A stretch of 64,000 nt of DNA from Mycobacterium sp. 852002-51961_SCH5331710 (GCF_001665535.1 NZ_LZSQ01000112.1:1-64000), one strand, 5' to 3'; positions 17,787 through 27,066 are shown, numbered from the stretch's first letter. Notes: generated from the sequence alone by a model not told the origin. Numbers and translations: made by a program.

Positions 17787-19025
17787 TTAGTCGGTCAGCG
17801 TGTAGCGGATAGGCAGGTGCTTGGGCCCGCCGACGAAGGTCGTGGCCACATACCCGGGTCGGCCGGCCAACTCGACGGACTTCAGCCGGGGCAACAGTTC
17901 GGTGAAGAAGCTGTTGACCTCCATGCGCGCCAGCGCCGCCCCCAGGCAGAAGTGCACGCCGTAGCCGAAGGCGACGTGCTTGTTCGGGTCGCGGCCGATG
18001 TCGAAGCGGAACGGGTCGTCGAACACGTCTTCGTCGCGATTGCCCGAAACATACGACAGCAGAACGGATTCACCTGCCGCGATCGGTACCCCGCGGACGG
18101 TGGTGTCCTCGGTGGCCGTGCGCATGAACGCCTTCACTGGCGTGACCCACCGGATCATCTCCTCGGTCGCCAGGGGCATCAAGCCGAGATCGCCGCTCAG
18201 CTTCTCGCGCTGGTCGGGATGCTCGATGAGTGCGTGCAGACCGCCGGAGATCACCGCACTGGTTGTGTCGTGTCCGGCCGTGGCGATGATGAGGTAGTAG
18301 GAGACGGTGTCGATATCCGACAGCGGTTCGCCGTTGATCGTGGCGTTGGCGATCGCCGACGCGAGGTCCTCGGTCGGGTTGGCGCGACGCGCCGCGGTCA
18401 ATTCGTTGAAATAGCCGAACATCTCGAGCAGCACCGCCATCGACTCCTCGAGTGAGTCGCTGCGCTGCAGTTCGGTGTCATCAGTGCCGAACAGTTCCTG
18501 CGTGTACTTCAACATCCGCGGGAAATCGGACTCGGGAATCCCGAGCATCGACATGATCACGTATAGCGGGTAATTCACCGCGACCTCCTGCACGAAGTCG
18601 CACTCAGGCGCCCGCTCGACCATCCCGTCGACGAACCGCTTGGCCAGCTCGTCGATGCGCACCTTCAAATCTCGCATAGCCTTCGGGCGGAACCAGTTCG
18701 CGCCGATTGCGCGGAAGTCGCGGTGTTGCGGATCGTCCATGTGGATCAGCGTTTTGACGCCGATCGCGGCCTGTTGCTCGTCGCCCTGCGCGGTCGTCAG
18801 CACCGGCCGCGGTGAGTTGGTGAACACATCGTTGGCACGCTCGATCTCCATGATGTCGGCGTGCTTGGTGATGGCCCAGAACGGATTGTAGTTCGGCACC
18901 TCCACCCACGAGACGGGTGCGTTGGCGCGCAGATGCGCTAGCGACGCATGCAGTTTCGCCTCATCGGTGTAGGCCAGCGGCGTGGCGAAGACCTTGGCCG
19001 CCTCGTCCATTATCGGTGTGCTCAC
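17787..19025 (-). CDS. Cytochrome P450
   Basis: P450 monooxygenase of 412 residues. GTG 19025 is preferred because AAAGGAG lies 6 bases upstream; a TTG two codons earlier would abut the ribosome site. The I-helix IATAGHDTTSA, K-helix EEMIR and heme loop FGYGVHFCLGAALARME (Cys near residue 360) are all present. It follows the luciferase-like oxidoreductase gene on the same strand after a 21-bp gap, so the two form an operon whose promoter carries the 19-bp palindrome at 20088. The overall pattern suggests a hydroxylase of alicyclic or steroid-like substrates, but the family cannot be fixed by eye. Confidence 0.92.
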   Translation of the reverse strand: MSTPIMDEAAKVFATPLAYTDEAKLHASLAHLRANAPVSWVEVPNYNPFWAITKHADIMEIERANDVFTNSPRPVLTTAQGDEQQAAIGVKTLIHMDDPQHRDFRAIGANWFRPKAMRDLKVRIDELAKRFVDGMVERAPECDFVQEVAVNYPLYVIMSMLGIPESDFPRMLKYTQELFGTDDTELQRSDSLEESMAVLLEMFGYFNELTAARRANPTEDLASAIANATINGEPLSDIDTVSYYLIIATAGHDTTSAVISGGLHALIEHPDQREKLSGDLGLMPLATEEMIRWVTPVKAFMRTATEDTTVRGVPIAAGESVLLSYVSGNRDEDVFDDPFRFDIGRDPNKHVAFGYGVHFCLGAALARMEVNSFFTELLPRLKSVELAGRPGYVATTFVGGPKHLPIRYTLTD

Positions 19026-19046
19026 AAGCAACTCCTTTGTGAAATC

Positions 19047-20075
19047 TCATGTGACGCGCAGGTCCTGCAGCACGGCGATAACCGTCGCTTCTTCGACCGA
19101 GTGCGGGAAGCCGATCATCACCCGGTCGATCACGCCGTCACATCGGTCCCGAATCCTGGCGGCCAGCTTGTCGATCGGCGCGACGACCGCGAACGCCTCG
19201 AGAATCTCGTCGTCGATCAGCGTCCCCATCGCATCCCACTCACCGGCCAGGCTGAGCCGGTGCAGTTCGTCGTGCAGGTCACCCCAGCCGTGCAGCGCCA
19301 GAACTTTGCGGTAGGCCGGGGTCGACCCATAGAAGGCGATCTGTTTGCGGGTGGCGACGGACGCCTCGGCCACCTCACTGTCGTCGGCGCCGGTCACCAC
19401 GAAGATCGGACACGACACCTGAAAGTCGCTGCGCTGGCGGCCCGATCGGGCCATCCCGCGCTCGAGCGCCGGAATGGTGATTTCCTCGAAGTAGCGCTTG
19501 GTGGTGAAGGCGTGGGCCAGCACACCGTCGGCGACCTCGCCTGCCATCTCGGTCATCGCTTCGCCGACCGCGGCGAGGAACACCTTCGGGAACCCGTAGT
19601 CGTGGGGTTCGGGGGTGAACATCGGCGTCATCAACTTGTGCGTGTAGAAGTCGCCTTCGAACCGCAAGCGTGTGCCGTCGCGCCAGCATGTCCAGATCTC
19701 GCGCATCGCGTGCACGAATTCGCCCATGCGGCGCACGGGTTGGCTCCACGGCATGCTGAACCGCTTCTCGATATGCGGCCGGACCTGTGACCCCAGCCCC
19801 ACGATGAGCCGGCCGCGCGAGTATTCCTGCAGATCCCAGCCGATGTTGGCCACGTTCATGGGGTTTCGCGCGAAGGCCACTGCGATGCTGGTGCCGAGGT
19901 CGAGGGTTTCGGTGTGCTCAGCCGCCAGCGTCAGCGGCAGAAACGGATCGTGGGCCACCTCCGCCGTCCAGCACCCGTCATACCCGCGCCGCTGCAGCGT
20001 GCTCGCCGTTCCCACCACGTTGGCGAGCTGACTCGAAACCGCCCCGTCCACCTTCAGGCCGGCGCCGCTAACCAT
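19047..20075 (-). CDS. LLM-class F420-dependent oxidoreductase (TIGR03617-like)
   Basis: A 342-residue luciferase-like monooxygenase-fold protein. ATG 20075 is chosen because it begins just inside the divergent promoter and leaves the palindrome at 20088-20106 upstream. TAEVAHDPFLPLTLAAEHT, LDLGTSIAVAFARNPMN and GRLIVGLGSQVRPHIE are typical of the mycobacterial F420-dependent LLM subgroup. It would transfer hydride to or from F420 on an unknown intermediate. It is first in an operon with the P450 gene and divergent from the carboxyltransferase gene. Confidence 0.88.
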   Translation of the reverse strand: MVSGAGLKVDGAVSSQLANVVGTASTLQRRGYDGCWTAEVAHDPFLPLTLAAEHTETLDLGTSIAVAFARNPMNVANIGWDLQEYSRGRLIVGLGSQVRPHIEKRFSMPWSQPVRRMGEFVHAMREIWTCWRDGTRLRFEGDFYTHKLMTPMFTPEPHDYGFPKVFLAAVGEAMTEMAGEVADGVLAHAFTTKRYFEEITIPALERGMARSGRQRSDFQVSCPIFVVTGADDSEVAEASVATRKQIAFYGSTPAYRKVLALHGWGDLHDELHRLSLAGEWDAMGTLIDDEILEAFAVVAPIDKLAARIRDRCDGVIDRVMIGFPHSVEEATVIAVLQDLRVT

Positions 20076-20087
20076 GGTCGTAGACGC

Positions 20088-20106
20088 TACAGTAAGCAAT
20101 TCAGTA
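20088..20106. promoter_or_regulatory. 19-bp palindrome, regulon site 1
   Basis: TACAGTAAGCAATTCAGTA matches TACTGTAA-NNN-TTACAGTA at 13 of 16 fixed positions. It lies between the divergent LLM/P450 operon and the carboxyltransferase gene, 13 bases upstream of the LLM ATG. Confidence 0.6.
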
Positions 20107-20161
20107 TGGTCAACGAGGCCGTGCCGGTGCGACGATCGCCTATCCATGGACAGGAGTTGAG

Positions 20162-21658
20162 ATGACCAACGCCGAGGATTGGCACGCGACGCTCGACGAG
20201 CTGACGCGCCGGCGCCAGACCGCATACGACATGGGCGGCGCCGACCGGCTCGCCAAACACCACGGCAAGGGCAAGCTCGACGCCCGAGCGCGCATCGAGT
20301 ACCTCCTCGACAAGGGCACCTTCCGCGAGTTCGGCACGCTGGTCGGCGGTGACATCGCCGCCGACGGCATCGTGGCGGGCTCCGGATACCTGGACGGCCG
20401 GCCGGTGATGATCGGCGCAGAGGATTTCACCACCCTCGCCGGCAGCATCGGCCCCGGCGGCAACGCCAAGCGTTATCGGTTGGCGGAGTTGGCGTTGCGC
20501 GACAAGGTGCCGCTGGTGATGCTGCTCGAGGGCGCGGGTTTCCGGCCCAGCGGCGAGCACTACGGCCGCACCCCGACCGATCTGCTCGCACAGGCGCAGT
20601 GCTCGGGGAAGGTGCCGATGGTCGCGGGTCTGCTCGGCCCGTCCGCGGGGCACGGTGCGCTCGTGGCTCCGGTGTGCGACTGGACGATCATGAGCCGCCA
20701 GGGCGCCATCTTCACCGCGGGACCTCCGGTGGTGAAAGAGTCGACGGGCGAGGATATTTCGAAGGAAGACCTCGGCGGCCCATCGGTGGCGCTCGCCAGC
20801 GGTGTGATCCACAACCTCGCCGAGGACGACGAGGCCGTGCTCGACGACATCCGCCGCTACCTGTCCTACTTCCCCTCGAGCGCATGGTCGTATCCGGAGC
20901 CGCTGGCCGCCGACGAGACGTCCGCACCGCGGACCACCCCGGAACTGCTCGAATTGGTGCCCCGGGGCAACCGGCGCGTCTACGACATGCGGCGCGTGCT
21001 CGACGTCGTCTTCGACCGCCGGGACTGGTTCGAGGTGCAGCCGAAATTCGGGCCCGCGATCATCTGCGCGCTGGCCCATCTCGGGGGTCACCCGGTCGCA
21101 GTGGTGGCCAACCAGCCGCAGGTGATCGCCGGATCGATCGACGCCGACGCCGCGGACAAGGCTGCTCACTTCATCGCGGTCGCCGACTCTTTCCACCTGC
21201 CGATCGTGTTCCTCGCCGACAACCCGGGCATGCTGCCCGGCAGCCGGTCGGAGAAGGCGGGCGTGCTGCGCAGTGGTGCGCGGATGTTCGCCGCGCAGAC
21301 CGCCGCGACGACGATCAAGCTGCACGTCACGCTGCGCAAGGCGTACGGTTTCGGCTCGATGGTGATGTCGCTGTTGGGGTTTGACAACCAGAGCGCGACG
21401 TTCGCCTATCCGGGCGCGACGATGGGCGCGATGAGCGCAGCCGCACTGAGCAAGGCCTCACACGCCGCGGAGGATGTGGAGGCGCGGCTTCGCCAGATGG
21501 AGGTCGAGGCGTCGTTCCGGTCGGCGGGCCACCTCGGCTTCGACGACCTGATCCATCCCGAGGAGACCCGCAACGCCCTGCTGTGGGGTCTGCAGCGGGC
21601 GGTCTACAGCCGCCAGTCGGCCGCCGAACCCGTCCCCCGCACGACCATCACCCCCTAG
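20162..21658 (+). CDS. Acyl-CoA carboxylase carboxyltransferase (beta) subunit
   Basis: A 498-residue crotonase-superfamily carboxyltransferase. The N-half contains RLAKHHGKGKLDARARIEYL and the oxyanion segments LLGPSAGHGALVAP. The C-half contains VFLADNPGMLPGSRSEKAGV and the carboxybiotin-side segment SLLGFDNQSATFAYPGATMG. Such subunits transfer CO2 from biotin to acyl-CoA with a separate biotin-carrying alpha subunit, which is not in this window. Some relatives run in reverse or act on other acyl-CoAs. An AGGAG lies before ATG 20162. The upstream palindrome at 20088 places it in the inferred regulon. Downstream, a dispersed repeat separates it from a convergent LLM gene. Confidence 0.88.
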   Translation: MTNAEDWHATLDELTRRRQTAYDMGGADRLAKHHGKGKLDARARIEYLLDKGTFREFGTLVGGDIAADGIVAGSGYLDGRPVMIGAEDFTTLAGSIGPGGNAKRYRLAELALRDKVPLVMLLEGAGFRPSGEHYGRTPTDLLAQAQCSGKVPMVAGLLGPSAGHGALVAPVCDWTIMSRQGAIFTAGPPVVKESTGEDISKEDLGGPSVALASGVIHNLAEDDEAVLDDIRRYLSYFPSSAWSYPEPLAADETSAPRTTPELLELVPRGNRRVYDMRRVLDVVFDRRDWFEVQPKFGPAIICALAHLGGHPVAVVANQPQVIAGSIDADAADKAAHFIAVADSFHLPIVFLADNPGMLPGSRSEKAGVLRSGARMFAAQTAATTIKLHVTLRKAYGFGSMVMSLLGFDNQSATFAYPGATMGAMSAAALSKASHAAEDVEARLRQMEVEASFRSAGHLGFDDLIHPEETRNALLWGLQRAVYSRQSAAEPVPRTTITP

Positions 21659-21667
21659 CTCTCCTCC

Positions 21668-21793
21668 GCGAGCGTGCGTGTTTGCACACGACACGCCGCA
21701 GTTTCTCGGCACTTTGCGCACGCTGGCGGCACAGTGAACGTGCGCATACTGCGCGCTTCTCGCGGCGTGTCGTCGGCAGACACGCACGCTCGC
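21668..21793. repeat. Dispersed inverted-repeat element, copy B (126 bp)
   Basis: Left arm from 21668 (GCGAGCGTGCGTGTTTGC...) and right arm ending at 21793 (...CACGCACGCTCGC) are inverted repeats with 3 mismatches over 27 bp. It fills the gap between the convergent carboxyltransferase and LLM genes and is the same length as copy C. Confidence 0.85.
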
Positions 21794-21808
21794 GATGATG
21801 GGGTCAGC

Positions 21809-22852
21809 TCACGCGGGCGCGCGATAGGCGGCGACGATCGGTTCGAGTTCGTCGGGCGTCGCGCCGTGCATGATCAGCGCGTCGGCGCCGTAGTCGAACT
21901 CCTTGCGGACCCGGTCGACGCACTGCTGCGGCGATCCGGTCGCGGCGGGCTCCAACCACTCGTCGGGAATCAACGTCGCGATGTGTTCGATCTGTTCGGC
22001 CGACGCCTTGTGGTCGATACCGCCTGGAATCGACTGCACGACCTTGTCGTCGCGGAAGCGTTGCAGCACAGCCGGATCCCAGCCGTTCGTCTTGACCAGA
22101 AGATCGCCGTAACCCTGCAGGTAGGTCGCAAGCCGGGCCACGGTCTTCTTCAACCGCAGCTCCTCGGGCAGATGGTCGCCGACCGTGGCGAAGCACGACC
22201 ACACCCGCACACTGGCCGGATCGCGGCCCGCCTGTTCGGCGGCGTCCTTGACCGTCTTGACCGCGCGCTGCAGCGTCTCCGGCGTGAAATAGGTGTGCAG
22301 GATGACGTCGTCGAACGCTCGACCGCCCAGCGCCAGCGTCTGCGGGCCGAATGCCACGACCGCCAGCCGGATGTCCTCGCGGAAGTCCGGATCGAGGAAC
22401 AGCACCTGATACTTGCCGATCGGTCCGTCGTGGTTGAAGATCACCTCGCCGTTCCACAACCGCCGCATGACCTGCGCGAAGTCCTCCATCTGCGCGGTCG
22501 TGACCGACGGGATGCCGAACGCCGCATACATCGCGGCCACCCCGCGACCGATGCCCAGCGTGAACCGACCCCCCGAGAGCCGGTGCATCGTCGTCGCCCA
22601 CGATCCGGTGATCAGCGGGTGGCGAGTGTTGTGATTCGTTGCCGCCGTGGCGATCTGCATGCGCGACGTGACCGCGCACGCCGCACCCACGAGCGACGAC
22701 GCCTCCTTGACGTTCCACCGCTCGGAGATGAACGCGGTGCCGAACCCGAACTCCTCGCCGCGACGTGCCTCGTCCATCAGCGTCGACGGCCCCTCACCCC
22801 CGGCGCCTGCCAACAGGTAGTAGCCCAGCTCGTCGAGCACTCGTTCGGTCAC
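21809..22852 (-). CDS. LLM-class F420-dependent oxidoreductase
   Basis: A 347-residue luciferase-like protein, last in a five-gene operon. GTG 22852 is chosen because it overlaps the preceding stop in the GTGA arrangement. ISERWNVKEASSLVGAACAV, NHNTRHPLITGSWATTMHRL and GRFTLGIGRGVAAMY are typical LLM/F420 oxidoreductase segments. The substrate is unknown, but sequence and context suggest hydride transfer on an acyl-CoA or ketone intermediate. A full copy of the dispersed repeat lies just past its stop. Confidence 0.88.
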   Translation of the reverse strand: MTERVLDELGYYLLAGAGGEGPSTLMDEARRGEEFGFGTAFISERWNVKEASSLVGAACAVTSRMQIATAATNHNTRHPLITGSWATTMHRLSGGRFTLGIGRGVAAMYAAFGIPSVTTAQMEDFAQVMRRLWNGEVIFNHDGPIGKYQVLFLDPDFREDIRLAVVAFGPQTLALGGRAFDDVILHTYFTPETLQRAVKTVKDAAEQAGRDPASVRVWSCFATVGDHLPEELRLKKTVARLATYLQGYGDLLVKTNGWDPAVLQRFRDDKVVQSIPGGIDHKASAEQIEHIATLIPDEWLEPAATGSPQQCVDRVRKEFDYGADALIMHGATPDELEPIVAAYRAPA

Positions 22853-23226
22853 GCCCAGACTCCTTGTTTGTAGCCGCAGTTCCACACCTCGACGATCCTG
22901 CCGTCGACCACCCGGAAGACTTCCATACTGCCGATCGTGGTCTGCGTGCCGTCCTTCATCTTGATCGGTGACTGGTAGACGATCGCGACGTGTTCCCCGT
23001 CGTCACCGGCGACCACGAGGTTCAGATCGAACCGGATGCTCTCCGAAACCTCCCACATGTCGACCACCCGGCGCACCGCCTGTTCGTGAGTCAGGACGTG
23101 CGCCGGCTCCCCCACCTCATGGCGGACCACCGTGTCGCCCAACAGTTCGTCGGCCAGCGCGAAATCCGCCTTGTTCCACGCCACCAGGTTGTACAACTCG
23201 ACCACCTCGCGGGCGGACCGGGTCAT
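22849..23226 (-). CDS. SnoaL/NTF2-like protein
   Basis: A 125-residue cone-fold protein of the SnoaL/nuclear transport factor 2 superfamily (VVELYNLVAWNKADFALADELL near the N-terminus, then VFRVVDGRIVEVWNCGYKQGVW). Members act as small cyclases, isomerases (ketosteroid isomerase-like), dehydratases or ligand binders; the catalytic residues are not clear here. ATG 23226 overlaps the previous stop by ATGA, and its own stop overlaps the LLM GTG, so translation is coupled through the operon. Confidence 0.82.
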   Translation of the reverse strand: MTRSAREVVELYNLVAWNKADFALADELLGDTVVRHEVGEPAHVLTHEQAVRRVVDMWEVSESIRFDLNLVVAGDDGEHVAIVYQSPIKMKDGTQTTIGSMEVFRVVDGRIVEVWNCGYKQGVWA

Positions 23227-24290
23227 CCGAACACCTCCAGGGCGTCGATCGCGTCGATCGCCGCCACCGCACGGTCGGTGAGCGTCAGGCACAGGCGCCG
23301 CGACCGTTCCGGCATCGCGTCCCACCCGTTGAGCGTGATGACCGGCAGCACCATCAGGTAGACGGCCGCGAACCGGTAGTGCCGCCACGCCTCGTCGAAT
23401 CCGTAGTCCGCAACGCCGTGCGCGGCGAGACGGTCGAGATACTCACGCAACAGTGCCTCGTCGTGTCCGTCGCGCACCGCGGTCGGCAGGCCCTGGGTGA
23501 CGAGGTACGCCACGTCGGCCGCGCCGGCGCCGCGGGCGGTGAACTGGAAGTCCACCACCTTCATTCGGTCGCCGGAGAAGAAGAGGTTGTCGGCACGAAT
23601 GTCGCCGTGCAGCAACATGTCCCGTTCGGTGAGAACGGGCAACGCTTCCACCGCACGCTCAGTGAATCGTTCGGCGAACGTGGCCACCGCCGGCGGCACG
23701 CTCGCCGAGGTGTGCGCGCGGTAGATCGCCCACCCCGGCCCGAACGCCGGCAACAGCAGATCCCGTGCGATCGGGGTGTCGATGCTCGGGAACTGCACCG
23801 ACACGGCGGGTCCGGGCGACCACGCGTGCAGGCCCGCGAGCTGTCCGATGCAGATACGGGCGCGGTCCATGGACAGCCCAGCCAGATGGTCGGCGTTGTC
23901 CCAATCCGAGAGGTCTTCGAGCAGGAGCACGAAATCCACTCCGTCGCCGGCCATCCGGGCGGCATACACCCGCGGTGTATCCATCGGGGCACGCCCGGCC
24001 ACCTCGCGGTAGAAGGACAACTCGCGCCGGTACCCACCCAGCAGTTCCATCGCACCGCGTGCCTCCGAGACCGCGGGCAGCTTGGCGATCAGGGTCGGCG
24101 GCACACCGGTGCCGGTCAGGTGCAGCCGGTACAGCAGCGACGAGAAGCCGCTGTCGATCGCGATCTGCTCGGCGCGGACGTCGTCGACCGTCGCCCCCTC
24201 CAGCCCCGCATCGAGGCGCAGCGCCAGGGTCAACCAGCCGGCGTCGACCTCGTCGATGCCACCCGGCACCGCCGCCGTACTCGCCGTCAT
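23223..24290 (-). CDS. Phosphotransferase-family protein (APH fold)
   Basis: A 355-residue kinase-fold protein. The catalytic loop is LLHGDIRADNLFFSGD and the metal-binding segment is KVVDFQFTARGAGAADVAYL. The N-lobe (GFSSLLYRLHLTG, then TLIAKLP) resembles EcKinase/APH-type small-molecule kinases. ATG 24290 overlaps the upstream hydrolase stop by ATGA. Its position in a BVMO/hydrolase/LLM operon suggests it phosphorylates a hydroxylated catabolic intermediate, as the APH domains of ACAD10/11 do on 4-hydroxyacyl-CoA; that is inference. Confidence 0.8.
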   Translation of the reverse strand: MTASTAAVPGGIDEVDAGWLTLALRLDAGLEGATVDDVRAEQIAIDSGFSSLLYRLHLTGTGVPPTLIAKLPAVSEARGAMELLGGYRRELSFYREVAGRAPMDTPRVYAARMAGDGVDFVLLLEDLSDWDNADHLAGLSMDRARICIGQLAGLHAWSPGPAVSVQFPSIDTPIARDLLLPAFGPGWAIYRAHTSASVPPAVATFAERFTERAVEALPVLTERDMLLHGDIRADNLFFSGDRMKVVDFQFTARGAGAADVAYLVTQGLPTAVRDGHDEALLREYLDRLAAHGVADYGFDEAWRHYRFAAVYLMVLPVITLNGWDAMPERSRRLCLTLTDRAVAAIDAIDALEVFG

Positions 24291-25396
24291 CGCGCACCCT
24301 TCCCGCCGACCGCCGCCAGGAATCGCTCCGATGAGCGCTGCACGCCGCCCGCGAACAGGTGGCCGACGTGACTTCCGCGGTGCCAGTACAGTTCGCCGCC
24401 CCACCGCTCGTGCAGACGTTCGGCCGGTTCCCGTCGCGCCATCTGGTCGTGCCAGGCGCCGACGATCAGCCGATGCTCGGGTGGCGCGCTGGGCTCGACG
24501 GCCTGATAGTCGACGACCGACATGACCCGCTCGACGGGGTCCGACCGCAACAACTCGATCGTGTCGTGCACCGACGGACCCCACCGTCCCAGATGCGCGG
24601 CGATCATCGCGTTGAGCCCGAAGATCGGGGTGTAGACCGCGACGGCGTCGACGTCTTCGAGGTGCGAAACCAGGCCCGCCACCGGACTGCCCATCGAAAC
24701 CCCCGACACCGCAAGCGCGCTCGCCTGCGGCCGCAGCCATCGAAGCACCGCACGCACCTCGGAGACCACCCGGATCATGCCCGCGAGGTTGTTCAGCGGG
24801 TCCATGTTCGGGTACGTCGGCCATCGGTCGCGGCGGACCCCGCATCCGGGCTGCACCGGTAACGCGATGTTGTAACCGAGTTGCTCCTGTAGCCGTCGGG
24901 CCCGCGAGAACACCAGGTCGATCGGCAACCCCTGCCCGGCCCCGTGCACCCACACCAGCCATGGCCTCGCCTCGTCGCCGGTTCGGCACAGGTGCACCAC
25001 CGCCGTCGCGGGCCCGCCGAATTCGGCCAGCGCCGCGGGCAGGTGGGGATCGTGCTCGAAGGTCAGCTGCTCGTATCGGGTCCTGCCGAACCGGCGCTGC
25101 CGAATCGTCTTCGGCTGCAACTCATCCGGTGCGATGTGCACGCCTGCCATACCTAGCCCGGTCAACGCGTCGGCCGCTGCAGCGCAGGACTCGACCGTGC
25201 GCTCGACTTTCGGCGGCGGTGCGGTCAACGTCATCCCCGACAGGGCCAGTTCGTCAAGGACGACCTCACCGAATTGCCGGGCACCCCGGCGCGACAGCGG
25301 CTTCCAGTCACCGGGGGCGGCCACCGCCGCACGCGCCCGCGGCACCACACCCGCGAAGTCACGACCGATGCGGTAGGCGCGCTCCGTGGTTTTCAT
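24287..25396 (-). CDS. Alpha/beta hydrolase
   Basis: A 369-residue alpha/beta-hydrolase-fold protein. The oxyanion segment WLVWVHGAGQGLP is near residue 145 and the nucleophile elbow is SGVSMGSPVAG near residue 225 (GxSxG). A candidate acid and His follow (VGAWHDQMARR; HRGSHVGHLFAGG). An esterase or lactonase acting after the adjacent Baeyer-Villiger-type enzyme would be a natural partner, since BVMOs make esters or lactones. Both ends overlap neighbours by 4 bp. The N-terminal 100 residues are a family-specific extension. Confidence 0.85.
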   Translation of the reverse strand: MKTTERAYRIGRDFAGVVPRARAAVAAPGDWKPLSRRGARQFGEVVLDELALSGMTLTAPPPKVERTVESCAAAADALTGLGMAGVHIAPDELQPKTIRQRRFGRTRYEQLTFEHDPHLPAALAEFGGPATAVVHLCRTGDEARPWLVWVHGAGQGLPIDLVFSRARRLQEQLGYNIALPVQPGCGVRRDRWPTYPNMDPLNNLAGMIRVVSEVRAVLRWLRPQASALAVSGVSMGSPVAGLVSHLEDVDAVAVYTPIFGLNAMIAAHLGRWGPSVHDTIELLRSDPVERVMSVVDYQAVEPSAPPEHRLIVGAWHDQMARREPAERLHERWGGELYWHRGSHVGHLFAGGVQRSSERFLAAVGGKGAR

Positions 25397-27018
25397 GCCA
25401 GCTTGAACCCGGTGTAGCCGGTGTCGGCGACCTCGTCGCAGCGACGCCGGTACTCCGGGATGCCCGCGGTGTAGCCCATGTACATCCGTTTTTTGCCCGG
25501 CACGTTGCCGCCGTTGTACCAGGAGTTACAACTGGGATGGACGAGCACGGTCGGCGCGACGAGCGACGCCGTGTGCTCGATCCATTCGCGTTGAGCCTCG
25601 GGCAGCGCTTCGATGGTGCGGTAACCGTTGCGCCTCAGATACTCGATGCAGTCACCGATCCACTCGACGTGCTGCTCGAGGGCGGTTACGAAATTGCTTG
25701 CCGGAGCCGGGCTTCCGGGCGCCTGAACGATGAACAGATTCGGGAAGCCCGCGACCGCGAGCCCGAGGTAGGCGTACGGCCCCTCGTTCGTCCAGTAGTC
25801 ACCGAGGTATTGCCGGTCACGACCGGTGACGGCGATCCGGGTCATCGCCCCGGTCATCGCGTCGAAGCCGGTGGCGTAGATGATCACATCGAGTTCGTGG
25901 TCACCCTGTTCGGTGCGGATGCCCGTCGGGGTGACCTCCACGATCGGCCCCTTGCGCAGGTCGACCAGCGTCACGTTGTCCCGGTTGAACGTCTCGTAGT
26001 AGCCCTGGTCGATGATCGGGCGCTTACATCCGAACGGGTGCGAGGGGGTCAATGCCGCGGCGGTCTGGGGATCCTTGACGATGCGCGCCACCGCCTCGCC
26101 GTAGAGCTTGGCCGCCATCTGGTTGGCCTCGATGTCGAAGAAGACGTCGCCCCAGCTGAGCGCACCGATGACGCCGCCCTCTTCGACGGCACGCAGTTGC
26201 TCCTCGCGCGATGCGGACTTCAGCGGCGGCTTGGTCATCATCTCGAACATCACCGAGAAGGCGCTGAGTCGGGCCGCACCCACCGCGTGTTCTCGTTGCG
26301 CCGCACGGATCTCGGCGTAGTTCGCCTTGAGCTCGTCGAGCTCACCGTCATCGAACGGGCGGACTCGCCAGGGCAGGGTGTAGGCGGGTGACCGCTGGAA
26401 CACGGTCAGGTGGCCGGCCTGCTCGGCCACGACCGGGATGAGTTGCACGCCGGTCGAACCCGTCCCGATCACGCCGACCCGCTTGCCGGTCAGGTCCACC
26501 TCCTGCTTGGGCCACCGGCTGGTGAACAGCGAAAGCCCGCGGAAGGAATTCATGGCCGCGATCTCCGGCTCCTTCGGGACCGACAGGATGCCCGTGGCCG
26601 CGACGACGAACGGTGCGATCAGGGTCTGCCCGTCGGCGGTCCGGATCTCCCACTCGGCGCCGGCCTCGTCGAAGGTCATCGCGGTGACCTCGGTGTGGAA
26701 TCGGATGTCGCGCCGTAGATCGAGTCGGTCGGCGACGAAGTTCAGGTACGCCTCGATCTCGGGCTGGCGAGGCATCGTCTCGGTCCACACCCACTCCTGC
26801 TGGATCTCCTCGGAGAAGCTGTAGGAGTACTCGATGCTCTCGATGTCGCAGCGCGCACCGGGATACCGGTTGAACAGCCATGTGCCGCCGACGTTCTCGG
26901 CCTTCTCCAGGACAACGGTGCGCAACCCCTGGTCTCGGAGTCGATGCAGCGCGTACAGGCCGGAGAATCCGGCGCCGACGATGATCGCGTCGAAACGGGT
27001 GGAGTCGGATGTCGTCAC
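25393..27018 (-). CDS. FAD-dependent monooxygenase, Baeyer-Villiger type
   Basis: A 541-residue flavoprotein, first in a five-gene operon. GTG 27018 lies beside a weak GAGGG site. The FAD Rossmann motif is GAGFSGLYALH (near 15-25), NADPH Rossmann VGVIGTGSTGVQ (near 175-185) and the late IIYATGFDAMTG segment. The type I BVMO fingerprint FxGxxxHxxxWP is present as FRGLSLFTSRWP, with Phe in place of the conserved His. It would insert oxygen next to a ketone to give an ester or lactone, though the fingerprint change makes the exact activity uncertain. The perfect palindrome at 27048 covers its promoter. Confidence 0.87.
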   Translation of the reverse strand: MTTSDSTRFDAIIVGAGFSGLYALHRLRDQGLRTVVLEKAENVGGTWLFNRYPGARCDIESIEYSYSFSEEIQQEWVWTETMPRQPEIEAYLNFVADRLDLRRDIRFHTEVTAMTFDEAGAEWEIRTADGQTLIAPFVVAATGILSVPKEPEIAAMNSFRGLSLFTSRWPKQEVDLTGKRVGVIGTGSTGVQLIPVVAEQAGHLTVFQRSPAYTLPWRVRPFDDGELDELKANYAEIRAAQREHAVGAARLSAFSVMFEMMTKPPLKSASREEQLRAVEEGGVIGALSWGDVFFDIEANQMAAKLYGEAVARIVKDPQTAAALTPSHPFGCKRPIIDQGYYETFNRDNVTLVDLRKGPIVEVTPTGIRTEQGDHELDVIIYATGFDAMTGAMTRIAVTGRDRQYLGDYWTNEGPYAYLGLAVAGFPNLFIVQAPGSPAPASNFVTALEQHVEWIGDCIEYLRRNGYRTIEALPEAQREWIEHTASLVAPTVLVHPSCNSWYNGGNVPGKKRMYMGYTAGIPEYRRRCDEVADTGYTGFKLA

Positions 27019-27047
27019 AGGTAGGCCCTCACGTCCAGAAGCGGAGA

Positions 27048-27066
27048 TACTGTAACTATTACAGTA
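27048..27066. promoter_or_regulatory. 19-bp palindrome, regulon site 2 (perfect)
   Basis: TACTGTAACTATTACAGTA is a perfect copy (16/16) with symmetry extending one base further on each side (27047-27067). It lies 29 bases upstream of the BVMO GTG, in the 168-bp divergent promoter shared with the Rieske oxygenase gene. Confidence 0.8.
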
